23,481 nucleotides of DNA. Origin: Bryobacteraceae bacterium. GTDB taxonomy: Bacteria; Acidobacteriota; Terriglobia; Bryobacterales; Bryobacteraceae. The notes under the pieces were generated by a model. It was not told where the DNA came from, did not search any database, and was given only the letters and a program-made list of their open reading frames with translations. A program made the position numbers and the translations under genes. This document shows, piece by piece, positions 1-7,909 of this stretch. Position 1 is the first letter of the stretch. Every line of letters begins with the position of its first letter. The stretch lies in contig JASHQT010000511.1 in the NCBI GenBank assembly GCA_030039005.1, positions 1 to 23,481 on the forward strand, read 5' to 3'.

Positions 1-1139
1 AGAGCGCGGTCCACCCGTCCCCGGCGCAGACCTTCCAGAATCCCACGAACCTGGGCGAGCTCCTTGTCTTGCGCGGCGCCCATGACGGTGTCTTCAATCT
101 GCCGCGCCAGCGGGCCGATCAGGTTGATCCCGTCTTCGTTGGAACAAATCGCCACCGCGACGCCCTTGGCGGGAAACAACGCGTTCAAGGTCAGGAACCC
201 CGAGACTTCGCCGGTGTGCGAGATCATGGGCGTTCCATTCCAATCGCCCAGGTCGAGGCCCAGCGCGTAGTGCGTGGACTTGCCGTCCTTCAATTTCACC
301 TCGCTGGTGAATTCTTCGTAAGAACGGGCGGATAGAATTTTCTTTTGGAGAAAGGCCAGGTCCCAGCGCGCCAGATCCGACGGCGTCATCGCCAGTTCGC
401 CCGCGGCAAAGTACCAGCCCGGGCCTTCGCGCTCCACCGGACGCGGCGGTCCCAGCGCGTAGCGGGTGTAAGCGGAAGCATCGGCCGGCTGGTGTTCGGA
501 AATGTCGCCGGGGGTGGTCATACCCAGGGGCTGGAAAATCTTTTCGCGCAGAAAATCGAGCAGCGGCTGGCCCGAGGCCTTCTCGAAAATCTGCCCGGCG
601 ATCACGTAATTGGTGTTGCTGTACTGCCAGCGCGTTCCCGGATCGAAATTGAGCGGCTTCTTCGCCCACTGGTCCAGGATTTCGCGCGGTGAGATGGGAT
701 GCGTCCAGGCGGGAATCAGGTAGTCCTGCGGCGCGTAGTCCTCGTAGCCGGAGGTGTGCGAGAGCAGCTCGCGAATGGTCACTTCGCCGGCGCGCGCCAG
801 GTCAGGGAAGTATTTGGAAACTGTGTCGTCGAGCGAGATTTTACCTTGCTCTTCGAGCAACAGCAGCGCCGCGGCCGTGAACTGCTTGCTCACCGATCCG
901 ATGGCGTAGCGCGTCGACGCGTCGGCGGCGCGATTCTCGGCAACATTGGCCTTGCCGAAGGCCTTGGCGTAGGCGATCTCGCCGTTTTCGACCACCGCGA
1001 CGGACACGCTGGGCGCGCCGCTTTCGGCGAGCGTCGCCGCGATGCGTTTATCCAAAACACTGCTGGGCGCGGCATTTTGCGCGGCACTTTGGGCCACCAG
1101 CACCGGCGCGAAAAGCAGCGCGTAGGCCACTACCCGCAT
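1..1139 (-). CDS. Secreted serine hydrolase, beta-lactamase (class C/PBP4-like) family, 3' end missing
   Basis: The reading frame starts at an ATG at 1139 and is still open at the left edge, giving 379 codons of an incomplete protein. Residues 1-20 look like a signal peptide ending near AQS. The serine beta-lactamase-fold triad is complete: S82-V-S-K85 (nucleophile and base), Y173-S-N175, and H308-T-G310 followed by EVSGF. These residues are those of active DD-peptidases, esterases and class C enzymes, so a periplasmic or secreted hydrolase is likely; the substrate cannot be told. The segment TIRELLSHTSG (121-131) is also typical of the family. The gene lies 24 bases behind the matrixin stop on the same strand and probably belongs to that operon. 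No strong ribosome site is visible (only GAG close to the ATG). The family call is secure; a role in antibiotic resistance should not be assumed. Confidence 0.9.
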   Translation of the reverse strand, partial: MRVVAYALLFAPVLVAQSAAQNAAPSSVLDKRIAATLAESGAPSVSVAVVENGEIAYAKAFGKANVAENRAADASTRYAIGSVSKQFTAAALLLLEEQGKISLDDTVSKYFPDLARAGEVTIRELLSHTSGYEDYAPQDYLIPAWTHPISPREILDQWAKKPLNFDPGTRWQYSNTNYVIAGQIFEKASGQPLLDFLREKIFQPLGMTTPGDISEHQPADASAYTRYALGPPRPVEREGPGWYFAAGELAMTPSDLARWDLAFLQKKILSARSYEEFTSEVKLKDGKSTHYALGLDLGDWNGTPMISHTGEVSGFLTLNALFPAKGVAVAICSNEDGINLIGPLARQIEDTVMGAAQDKELAQVRGILEGLRRGRVDRA

Positions 1140-1163
1140 GTCTCAAGTGTACAGCCAGCGCGT

Positions 1164-3155
1164 TTATTGCTGAGGATTTGCCGGGGTGATCTGGGAACCC
1201 ACGGCTTGGGAAATTACTTCCAGGCCGGTAGTCACGGTGATGTTAGTGGCGTCGATCGAGACATTGGGCGTGACGGTAACGGAAAGATGGGTCTGATCCG
1301 TCACGGTGATGTTATTCACGGTCACGTCGCTGGTGCCGAATCCAATCGTGGTCACGCCGGAAACGAAGTTTGTGTGGGAGCCGACTACAGCCAGCGTCAC
1401 CGGCGATCCCGCCGGAATCACGGCCGGATTTACCGTGAGACTGGGATTGGCGGGCAGTGCCGACACGGTGCCCGCCGTATAAGTATACGTGGGAGCTGTG
1501 GAACTCAAGAACAGGGAGCTTTGCCCGTCGGGGTTCAGCGCGGTGACCGACGCGGTGTACCCGGCCGGCGCCAGCGGCGGCGTGACGATCAAAATTCCAG
1601 CCTTGAGGGACTGAAGCGTGGCAGGCAAACCGTCGAACAAGACTTGCGTGTTGGAGTTGAACTGCTGCCCCGCGATAGCCACGCCCGTCGTGCCGTTGCC
1701 CGCCGGCCCGATCGCGCTGATCTGCGGCGGAAGCGTCTGGACCACATTGAAGCCCGATGGACGGACATACACGTTGCCGGGCGTGCTAAATACAAGATGC
1801 CTAAACCCGGCCCCGGCGGTCAGTCCCGGGGTCAGGTCTACCGCGATATAAGGATTACCCGGAGCATACGGTCTCAGGTTTCCGATTGCGACCGCGGCCC
1901 CGATCATTCCCACACTGAGCCCCGGCGTGAGCAAGTTGCCCGGTTGCAGCAGACCGCTGCTATTAGAGCCGCCGGCCGCGATGGTCGTCGTCGCCCCTTC
2001 CTGGATCGGCGCGCCGCTGATGTACGTATTCTGAACGTAGCTGAACGTTCGAACGGTCGCGATGCCCGGCGAACCGATGGGGCTCACATTGAAATTGACT
2101 TGCGATTGCACATTTCCCTTGGTCACCTGGATGGTCGGTACGGTCAGGCTATTGGGGTTCAGGGCGCCGTTGGCGCCGTTATAAAACTGCGCCGCAAATA
2201 GGATTTGGGGCGCCAGATACTGGCCGCTCGAGTTTTGAGGATAGAAAATATTGTCCGGGCTGCCTTCCCCTTCGGTGGGCGGCGGTAGAGGTTCGACGTA
2301 CACGAAATACTCGCCGGGCGGGATGCCGTTGATCTGATAGGTACCGTCCGGATTGGTCAAAGTGGTGATGGCGGGGTTGCTGGCGGAAATTGCCGTCACC
2401 GACGCCAAATTCACGCCGTTGCCGTTCAGTGTGACCGTACCCGAGATGCTTCCCACGCTTGAAGGATAGCTGGCCGCCGGATAGAGCAGGGAAATGCCCG
2501 CAATGTCGTCCTGGCCCAAGGGAATCGCTTTCGTGGATGCAGTGGTATCGTAGGTGGACATCACGCTGGAGGCCAGCGAATGTTGCAGCCCCATGGCGTG
2601 GCCCAACTCATGCACCAGGGTGACAAAGAACAGCTCGCTGTAACTGGCGCCGTTGAAATACGTGGCATTGCTGTAATCGCTCGGCAGCTCCGTTACCGAG
2701 AGATAAATCGGCAGAAAAGGCCCGTTGGGACCGCTGCTGATGCTGCCCACGATAGTAGGGATCGTATAAGCCAGCAAACCGGGTGGAACGTCGTCGGAAA
2801 AATTGATCTGTATGCCCGGCGCCGATTCCGTCGCGCCTGGATTGAAGAACCCGCCGAAAGCGAGCTGGATCTGGGACGAACTCACTCCGTTCCAAACGTT
2901 CGCGGCGGCTTCCATTTGGCTTACGATAGCGGTCATGCTGTCGCCGGGATAGAACGCCGATGGCCCGTTGCTCGAAACAAAGAAGGGAACCGTGTTGTTC
3001 GTGAGCGTGCTCAGATCGAACTTCGCGACGATCGGAGTATAGGGCGGCGCTGACGTATTGAAGTAGGTGAAATAGTAATACGCTGAGCCGGTATGAGCGA
3101 GGAATAGGCTTGCGGCAATCAGCGCGCCTGCCCGGACCAGCCCACCCCTGGTCAT
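1164..3155 (-). CDS. Secreted matrixin-type zinc metalloprotease with carboxypeptidase-like and IPT/TIG domains
   Basis: This 663-residue protein carries the metzincin zinc site HELGHAMGLQH at residues 182-192 (H182, E183, H186, H192) and a Met-turn at M199, which places it in the M10/matrixin-like peptidases. An N-terminal hydrophobic segment (about 8-25) is a signal peptide. After the catalytic domain (about 40-230) comes a carboxypeptidase regulatory-like beta-sandwich (about 235-295, with the typical DGTYQINGIPPGEY pattern), then a long Ser/Thr/Gly-rich region, and near the end an IPT/TIG-like repeat (PQISAIGPAGNGTTGVAIAG). It is therefore probably an extracellular or surface protease of unknown substrate. 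I chose the ATG at 3155, although the frame is open further upstream, because it starts the signal peptide, has GGAG about 9 bases before it, and overlaps the previous stop as ATGA. That 4-base overlap suggests translational coupling with the 186-residue gene. Confidence 0.9.
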   Translation of the reverse strand: MTRGGLVRAGALIAASLFLAHTGSAYYYFTYFNTSAPPYTPIVAKFDLSTLTNNTVPFFVSSNGPSAFYPGDSMTAIVSQMEAAANVWNGVSSSQIQLAFGGFFNPGATESAPGIQINFSDDVPPGLLAYTIPTIVGSISSGPNGPFLPIYLSVTELPSDYSNATYFNGASYSELFFVTLVHELGHAMGLQHSLASSVMSTYDTTASTKAIPLGQDDIAGISLLYPAASYPSSVGSISGTVTLNGNGVNLASVTAISASNPAITTLTNPDGTYQINGIPPGEYFVYVEPLPPPTEGEGSPDNIFYPQNSSGQYLAPQILFAAQFYNGANGALNPNSLTVPTIQVTKGNVQSQVNFNVSPIGSPGIATVRTFSYVQNTYISGAPIQEGATTTIAAGGSNSSGLLQPGNLLTPGLSVGMIGAAVAIGNLRPYAPGNPYIAVDLTPGLTAGAGFRHLVFSTPGNVYVRPSGFNVVQTLPPQISAIGPAGNGTTGVAIAGQQFNSNTQVLFDGLPATLQSLKAGILIVTPPLAPAGYTASVTALNPDGQSSLFLSSTAPTYTYTAGTVSALPANPSLTVNPAVIPAGSPVTLAVVGSHTNFVSGVTTIGFGTSDVTVNNITVTDQTHLSVTVTPNVSIDATNITVTTGLEVISQAVGSQITPANPQQ

Positions 3156-3712
3156 TGTCCGCTGCTCCCGGATCCGTTGCCTCCGGCAAGCACGGATTGA
3201 ATTTCGCTTACGAGCTGGGCAAGCGGCATCTGGAGACCGGTATCGGTAACCGGGTTCCCCGAAGAATCGACCACTAAAGCATTCGCCGCCCCGCGCGATA
3301 CAATTACCTGGCCCTGCGCGTTCGTGGTGACGCTGAACAAACCTTGCGATAAGCCGATCACCTGGGTCAGCCCGCTCTTGCTGGTCCATAGAAAGAACAC
3401 ATATTGTTGGCCGGCAGTCAGCGTAGGCGCTCCGGCCACTGGCTGCAACATGCCGTTGAGCGCGCCGCCGGGAACCGCAACGTCGAGGGATGGCCCGGAT
3501 GGCATCCCTTTGTAAGCCGTCGTCACGGTGATCTGGTAATGGGTATAGATGATCGGCCCGCGCAGCGCGGCCGTTGTGCCCGGCTGCACCTTGCCCTGGA
3601 CGATCATGGTCGACTTCAGAACCATGTCATTGAGGCTGAGCCGCTGAAGCGTGGACGCACTTAAACCTGTTAAGCAGCCAACAGCCAACCCCAGGATCGC
3701 CAGTTTAACCAT
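3152..3712 (-). CDS. Small secreted protein of unknown function, partner of the matrixin gene
   Basis: The 186-residue product has a signal peptide (about 1-19, ending LSAS). The mature part is predicted to be mostly beta: LSLNDMVLKSTMIVQGKV, then YTHYQITVTTAYKG, VAVPGG, and TAGQQYVFFLWTSKSGLTQV, which reads as a compact sandwich domain. It ends in a flexible Gly/Ser tail. I know this pattern from acidobacterial proteins encoded next to matrixin-domain proteins, but no function is established for it. There is no catalytic motif. The stop codon overlaps the matrixin ATG (ATGA), so the two are probably made together. The protein could assist folding or anchoring of the protease, act as an inhibitor, or be a separate surface protein; the sequence does not decide. 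The start is the ATG at 3712, which begins the signal peptide. Confidence 0.75.
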   Translation of the reverse strand: MVKLAILGLAVGCLTGLSASTLQRLSLNDMVLKSTMIVQGKVQPGTTAALRGPIIYTHYQITVTTAYKGMPSGPSLDVAVPGGALNGMLQPVAGAPTLTAGQQYVFFLWTSKSGLTQVIGLSQGLFSVTTNAQGQVIVSRGAANALVVDSSGNPVTDTGLQMPLAQLVSEIQSVLAGGNGSGSSGQ

Positions 3713-3762
3713 CTTTCAGTAAGCCATCCTATACGCAAGTAGCCCGCCAATTGGTGTCCGGC

Positions 3763-3798
3763 CCCAGTCGATTGAAAACAATGGCATTCACGACTGGG
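3763..3798. repeat. Inverted repeat between the Nramp gene end and the secreted-protein gene start
   Basis: CCCAGTCG (3763-3770) and CGACTGGG (3791-3798) are perfect 8-base inverted arms around a 20-base spacer. It lies upstream of the gene that starts at 3712 and downstream of the Nramp stop (3863), both on the minus strand. No T-run follows, so it is not a standard intrinsic terminator. It could be an operator or a transcript stem. The rest of the 150-base gap shows no gene. Confidence 0.5.
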
Positions 3799-3862
3799 CG
3801 ACAAGCCGTTGTGTATACCTTCGACACAACCGCTGCCGAATATTAGCTCCAGGCTAGCCGGA

Positions 3863-5770
3863 CTATTTGGAGCCGCGGACAATCAGCAAGGGAACTTTCA
3901 ATTTGTGACGAACTGCATTAATTGTAGTCCCGAACACGATGTCTTTCAATCCCTTGTGTCCATGGGCTCCCATTACTACCAGATCAGGTTTGAGCTCCTG
4001 GGCATAGCGGACGATCTCACGGGTGGGTGTGCGGGCATGGCGAACTACCACCTCAACGGGTATCTGCTGGCTTTCCAGGCCCCGGACGATCTGCTGCAGG
4101 TACTGATCGCCCGCCTCGACTTCGGCAGTGGAAGACAGCGGCCCATAAAGCTGGCTGGTCACGCCTTCCTCGACGTGCAGAAGGTAGAGCTTGGCATTCT
4201 GCTGCTTGGCCATGGCCGCGGCATGCGCGATTGCGTCGCGGTCGCGGCTGGTGTGATCGAGCGGGACCAGGATCTTGCTATAGGAGGGAATCGGCAGATG
4301 TTCCGATACCACGCCGGCAGCTTCGGGTAGCGCGACCGAACCGCGGCCCAAATCTCTTATCCAACGAGGCAGAATGGGGTGAAACGTCACCCAGACCAGC
4401 AGCAGCGCGAGGGCGGTCAAGACCGGTACCAGTCCGATCTCCAAACGGGTGCGCCAGGAGCCCGCGTCGTGAAGCCAATCCTGGATCGACATGGTCGCGA
4501 GCCAGATGTTGAGCAGAAGAATGAGCGCCGCCGTGAGCCACGCCAGTACCTGCACCCACACCCGATTCGCGAGTTCGCCCATACGCTGCCTGTCGTTAGT
4601 GAAGTGGATCAGGGGGATGATCGCGAACGGCAATTGCATGCTGAGGATAACCTGACTCAAAATCAGCAGCTTATATGTTCCATTCTCACCGGCTGCATAA
4701 ACCGTGATCGCGGCGGGAATGATGGCCAGCGTGCGCGTCATCAGGCGCCGTAGCCAAGGCCGCATACGGATGTTCAGAAATCCTTCCATCACGATTTGGC
4801 CGGCCATGGTACCCGTCAAAGTGGAGGATTGCCCTGAACATAGTAGAGCTACGCCAAAGATAATACTGGCCAAAGTAGTCCCGAGCAAGGGCGTCAACAG
4901 ATCGCTCGCCTGCTGGATTTCGGTGACGATGATTCCGCGCCGGAAGAACACCATGGCCGCCAGAATCAGAATCGCGGCGTTTACCAGCAGCGCGCCGTTC
5001 AGAGCGATGGTGGAGTCGACCAGATTGAAGCGGCAGGCGACCAGTTTCTCCTGTTCGCTCTTGCCGATGCGCCTGGTTTGTACGAGTGCCGAATGAAGAT
5101 AGAGATTGTGCGGCATCACCGTGGCACCGAGGATACCGATAGCGATGTATAGAGTCCGGGCCGACAGGTGCGGGACCACGCCGCGCGCGACATCTCCCCA
5201 GATCGGAATGCCGGCCCAGAGGATCTCGATCGCAAAGCAGATCGCGATGGTCGCGATCAGGGTCAGCACCACCGCTTCGATCACCCGGATCCCCAGCCGC
5301 GTGAACCAAAGCAGGAGCAGCGTGTCGGCGGCCGTGACCAGTACGCCGATCAGCAGCGGGATGTGGAAGAGCAGATTTAATGCGATGGCCGCGCCCAGGA
5401 CTTCGGCTAGGTCGCAGGCGGCGATGGCAATTTCGCAGAGGATCCAGAGCGCGTAGGAGACCGGGCGCGGGTAGGTTTCGCGGCAGGCCTGGGCGAGATC
5501 GCGTTGGGTGACGATGCCGAGGCGCGCGCTCAAGGTCTGGAGCAGGATGGCCATCAGGTTCGACAGCACCAACACCCATAGCAGCGCGTAGCCGAAGCGC
5601 GCGCCGCCTTCCAGGTCCGTCGCCCAGTTGCCGGGGTCCATGTATCCCACGCTGACCAGGTAGGCCGGTCCGGCGAAGGCGAACATCCGCCGCCACAACG
5701 CGGGCTGGGCGGTGTGGACGCTCGAATGCACCTCGGGCAGGGAATTATTGACCGTGGTTGACGGAAACAA
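3863..5770 (-). CDS. mntH: Nramp-family divalent metal transporter with fused C-terminal universal stress protein domain
   Basis: The 635-residue protein has two parts. Residues about 30-470 are an Nramp (MntH-like) transporter with roughly 11 membrane segments. The metal-binding motif of TM1 is present (D45-P46-G47-N48 within VGYMDPGNWATD), as is the TM6 motif (M219-P220-H221-N222). This pair is typical of proton-coupled Mn/Fe importers rather than of the magnesium-type NRMT branch. Residues about 497-633 are a universal stress protein domain with the ATP-binding pattern G601-x2-G604-x9-G614-T. Such a cytoplasmic domain may let nucleotide binding adjust transport, but this is inference. Ordinary MntH proteins are about 410-450 residues, so the fusion accounts for the extra length. 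The TTG at 5770 is uncertain: a GTG at 5731 (residue 14) would keep a short cytosolic tail before TM1. No regulator gene such as mntR is adjacent. Confidence 0.92.
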   Translation of the reverse strand: MFPSTTVNNSLPEVHSSVHTAQPALWRRMFAFAGPAYLVSVGYMDPGNWATDLEGGARFGYALLWVLVLSNLMAILLQTLSARLGIVTQRDLAQACRETYPRPVSYALWILCEIAIAACDLAEVLGAAIALNLLFHIPLLIGVLVTAADTLLLLWFTRLGIRVIEAVVLTLIATIAICFAIEILWAGIPIWGDVARGVVPHLSARTLYIAIGILGATVMPHNLYLHSALVQTRRIGKSEQEKLVACRFNLVDSTIALNGALLVNAAILILAAMVFFRRGIIVTEIQQASDLLTPLLGTTLASIIFGVALLCSGQSSTLTGTMAGQIVMEGFLNIRMRPWLRRLMTRTLAIIPAAITVYAAGENGTYKLLILSQVILSMQLPFAIIPLIHFTNDRQRMGELANRVWVQVLAWLTAALILLLNIWLATMSIQDWLHDAGSWRTRLEIGLVPVLTALALLLVWVTFHPILPRWIRDLGRGSVALPEAAGVVSEHLPIPSYSKILVPLDHTSRDRDAIAHAAAMAKQQNAKLYLLHVEEGVTSQLYGPLSSTAEVEAGDQYLQQIVRGLESQQIPVEVVVRHARTPTREIVRYAQELKPDLVVMGAHGHKGLKDIVFGTTINAVRHKLKVPLLIVRGSK

Positions 5771-5773
5771 GTT

Positions 5774-5808
5774 AACTATAGTTTATCCGGGAACGCGGCC
5801 GCATACAA
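5774..5808 (-). promoter_or_regulatory. Candidate promoter with 10-base palindrome upstream of the Nramp gene
   Basis: Read on the minus strand, TTGTAT (5808-5803) and TAAACT (5785-5780) are spaced 17 bases apart, as in a sigma-70-type promoter. The perfect palindrome AACTATAGTT (5774-5783) overlaps the -10 end and lies just before the annotated start. It could be an operator, for example for a metal regulator, but matches no box I can name. If this promoter is real, transcription would begin about 5773, only a few bases before the TTG at 5770, which favours either a leaderless message or the later GTG start. Confidence 0.3.
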
Positions 5809-6043
5809 GGCCCGCCTACCGCCCTACGCCGGCCCGTTGGCTTCGAGTATCATCGGAGTACGATGACGGTTCGCATAATCTCCAACGTTTCGCTGCGCTG
5901 GAGGCTCATGGCTCCAACGCTCGCGTGGACGAGGACTTCGCTCGTGACGTGGAAGAAGGAATCAAGGCGCATCGCGAGCCATGGAACGGACGCAATCGTC
6001 TTGTAGCCGAGGGCCGGTGGGATCGCGAGTCAGAGTGACCCGT
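5786..6043. other. Gap without a convincing gene
   Basis: This stretch lies between two divergent genes. On the plus strand a frame ending at 6038 encodes a charged tail (the part from about 5890 reads AALEAHGSNARVDEDFARDVE, then EGIKAHREPWN) whose look recalls the C-terminus of small antitoxins. It has no credible start of its own: its only ATG lies inside the opposite-strand Nramp gene. I regard it as a remnant or chance. No RNA gene or repeat is visible. Confidence 0.35.
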
Positions 6044-6049
6044 TATACT
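6044..6049 (+). promoter_or_regulatory. Candidate -10 element of the histidine kinase operon
   Basis: TATACT ends 7 bases before the GTG start at 6057. A start of transcription 6-8 bases downstream would fall at or next to that GTG, suggesting a leaderless message. This also fits the lack of a Shine-Dalgarno sequence. No good -35 hexamer is visible, so confidence is low. Confidence 0.3.
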
Positions 6050-6056
6050 TGATCCT

Positions 6057-7106
6057 GTGAGCCGCCGCATTCGATCCGGCCTGACCATATTCGCGTTTTT
6101 CACCGCGATCGGGCTCTTTTTATTCTGCTACCGCTACCTCGAATATCTGTCCAATGGCTTTCGCGTCTCGCCGCTCGCGCCCTTGATCAATGAACTGTTC
6201 ACCGGCGCGTGGGTTGCCGCTTTGTTGTTCCCGCTGGTCGCGCGATTCGCCCGGCGCTTTCCCGTCGGCCGCAGCAATTGGTTCACGCGGCTGCCGCTGC
6301 ACGCCCTCGCACTGATTGGCTACTCACTCACCAAGACGTCGCTCATGTGGGGACTGCGCAGCGCGCTCTATCCGCTCGCGGGCCTGGGACACTTCCATTA
6401 CGGCGACATGCTGGCGCGTTATCCCATGGAGTTTTCCATGGACGTGATCGTGTACACGCTCATGGTCAGCATCGTGTATTTCTTCGACCGCCACGTGCGC
6501 GCCACGCAGCTTGAAACCAGCCTCGCGCAGGCGCGCCTGGAAAATCTGCGGCTCCAGCTTCAGCCGCATTTCCTGTTCAACGCGCTTAACACGATTTCAT
6601 CGGTGGTGTATGAGGACCCGCGCAAGGCCGACGCCATGATCGCGCGCCTAAGCGATCTGTTGCGCGGCACGATCACGGATTCCGAATCTCAAGAAGTCCC
6701 GCTCGATCGCGAAATCGAAACGCTCGATCTGTATCTCGAAATCATGCGCCAGCGCTTCGAGGACCGGCTGAGTATTGATGTTCAAATCGCTCCCGATGTG
6801 CAAAAAGCGTTGGTGCCGCATCTGCTGCTGCAGCCGCTGGTCGAAAACTCGATCCGCCATGGGACCAGTCCTCAATCCAACGCGGTGACTGTGCAGGTCA
6901 CCGCCGAACGCGACGGCGCCAACACGCGCATGCGCATCCGTGATTTCGGGCGCGGCCTGCCTAAGGGCGAGTGGCGGCGCGGGACGGGAATCTCGAACAC
7001 CGTCGAGCGGCTGCAGCAGCTTTATGGCTCGGCCCACACGCTCGAATTCGAAAATTGCGCCGACGGCGGCCTGGCGGTGACGGTCGCCGTTCCTTTCAGG
7101 ACATGA
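6057..7106 (+). CDS. LytS/YpdA-type membrane sensor histidine kinase
   Basis: The 349-residue protein starts with about four membrane segments (roughly 8-25, 47-65, 80-100 and 127-145) and then has the His_kinase (PF06580) signature RLQLQPHFLFNALNTISS, with H171 as the likely phosphorylated histidine. The ATPase part shows the N-box N264 (LVENSIRHG), the G1 box DFGRG (296-300) and the G2 box GTGISN (309-314). There is no separate periplasmic sensor domain, so the membrane region probably senses the signal. The GTG at 6057 is the only start that keeps the first membrane segment. The response regulator gene follows after 13 bases, so the two form a standard LytS/LytR pair. The signal sensed is unknown. 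Confidence 0.93.
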   Translation: MSRRIRSGLTIFAFFTAIGLFLFCYRYLEYLSNGFRVSPLAPLINELFTGAWVAALLFPLVARFARRFPVGRSNWFTRLPLHALALIGYSLTKTSLMWGLRSALYPLAGLGHFHYGDMLARYPMEFSMDVIVYTLMVSIVYFFDRHVRATQLETSLAQARLENLRLQLQPHFLFNALNTISSVVYEDPRKADAMIARLSDLLRGTITDSESQEVPLDREIETLDLYLEIMRQRFEDRLSIDVQIAPDVQKALVPHLLLQPLVENSIRHGTSPQSNAVTVQVTAERDGANTRMRIRDFGRGLPKGEWRRGTGISNTVERLQQLYGSAHTLEFENCADGGLAVTVAVPFRT

Positions 7107-7119
7107 CCCCGTATCGGAC

Positions 7120-7878
7120 ATGATTAAAGTCCTCATCGTCGACGACGAGCCGCCCGCGCGCCGCAAAATCCGGCGGTTTCTCGATCGCGATCCCGAGATC
7201 GGCGAGATTCGGGAAGCGGGCTCGGGCGAGGAAGCCGTTGCAGCGCTCGCGAGCTTCGCGCCGGATCTGGTGTTCCTGGACGTGCAGATGCCGGGGATCG
7301 ACGGTTTCACCGCGCTCGCGTCCGTCAGCCAGGCTCAACCCGCCGAGCCGCGCCAATTTCATGTGATCTTCCTCACCGCGCACGCGCATCACGCACTGCG
7401 CGCCTTCGAAGCCGAAGCGCTGGATTATCTGCTCAAGCCGGTGGATCCCGAGCGCTTTGAGCGCGCGCTCGAACGCGCCAAGGAGCAGATCGCGCTGCGG
7501 CGAGACCGGATCGCCGAGGCTCCCGCGCCGCGTCCGCTCAAGCGCCTGGTGGTGGAAAAGAACGGGCGCGAGATTTTTCTGTCCCTTGATCGGCTGGATT
7601 GGGCGGAATCGGACCGCAACTATGTCCGCCTGCACGCGGGCGCCGAAACCTACACGATTCGGGGAACGCTCGAAAGCCTGGCGCAACAGCTCGACCCCGA
7701 ACAGTTCGTGCGCATCAATCGATCCGAACTGGTGAATCTGGATCGCGTGAAAGAAATGCAGCCGTGGTTTCACGGCGAGCGGCGCATCGTGCTCAAAGAC
7801 GGCCGCGAGCTGGTCTGGACCCGGCGCTTCCGAGCCGCCTCGTCCCGCATTTCGGCCGTGTCGTCCCAAAACCGCTGA
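7120..7878 (+). CDS. LytTR-family response regulator
   Basis: The 252-residue protein has an N-terminal receiver domain (about 2-120) with acidic residues D8-D9, phosphoacceptor D54 (VFLDVQMPG), T86 and K106 (LLKPVDP). A linker of about 25 residues leads to a C-terminal LytTR DNA-binding domain (about 147-245, including WAESDRNYVRLHAG and FVRINRSELVNLDRV). The partner is the kinase encoded 13 bases upstream. LytTR proteins bind paired short direct repeats in promoters; I could not pick such a pair with confidence in this window. The dehydrogenase gene starts 31 bases downstream on the same strand without an evident terminator, so it may be in the same transcript. Confidence 0.94.
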   Translation: MIKVLIVDDEPPARRKIRRFLDRDPEIGEIREAGSGEEAVAALASFAPDLVFLDVQMPGIDGFTALASVSQAQPAEPRQFHVIFLTAHAHHALRAFEAEALDYLLKPVDPERFERALERAKEQIALRRDRIAEAPAPRPLKRLVVEKNGREIFLSLDRLDWAESDRNYVRLHAGAETYTIRGTLESLAQQLDPEQFVRINRSELVNLDRVKEMQPWFHGERRIVLKDGRELVWTRRFRAASSRISAVSSQNR

Positions 7879-7909
7879 CTAAACGCGCGATTCGCAGTCC
7901 AATCGGATC

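Noticed and set aside
699..2201. Long plus-strand frame of 500 codons
   Set aside because: It lies antisense to the serine hydrolase and the matrixin gene, is rich in Arg/Gly/His and has no domain; the minus-strand genes have signal peptides and intact motifs.
3156..3389. N-terminal extension of the matrixin gene by 78 codons
   Set aside because: It would lie inside the preceding gene and bury the signal peptide; the ATG at 3155 has a ribosome site and overlaps the previous stop.
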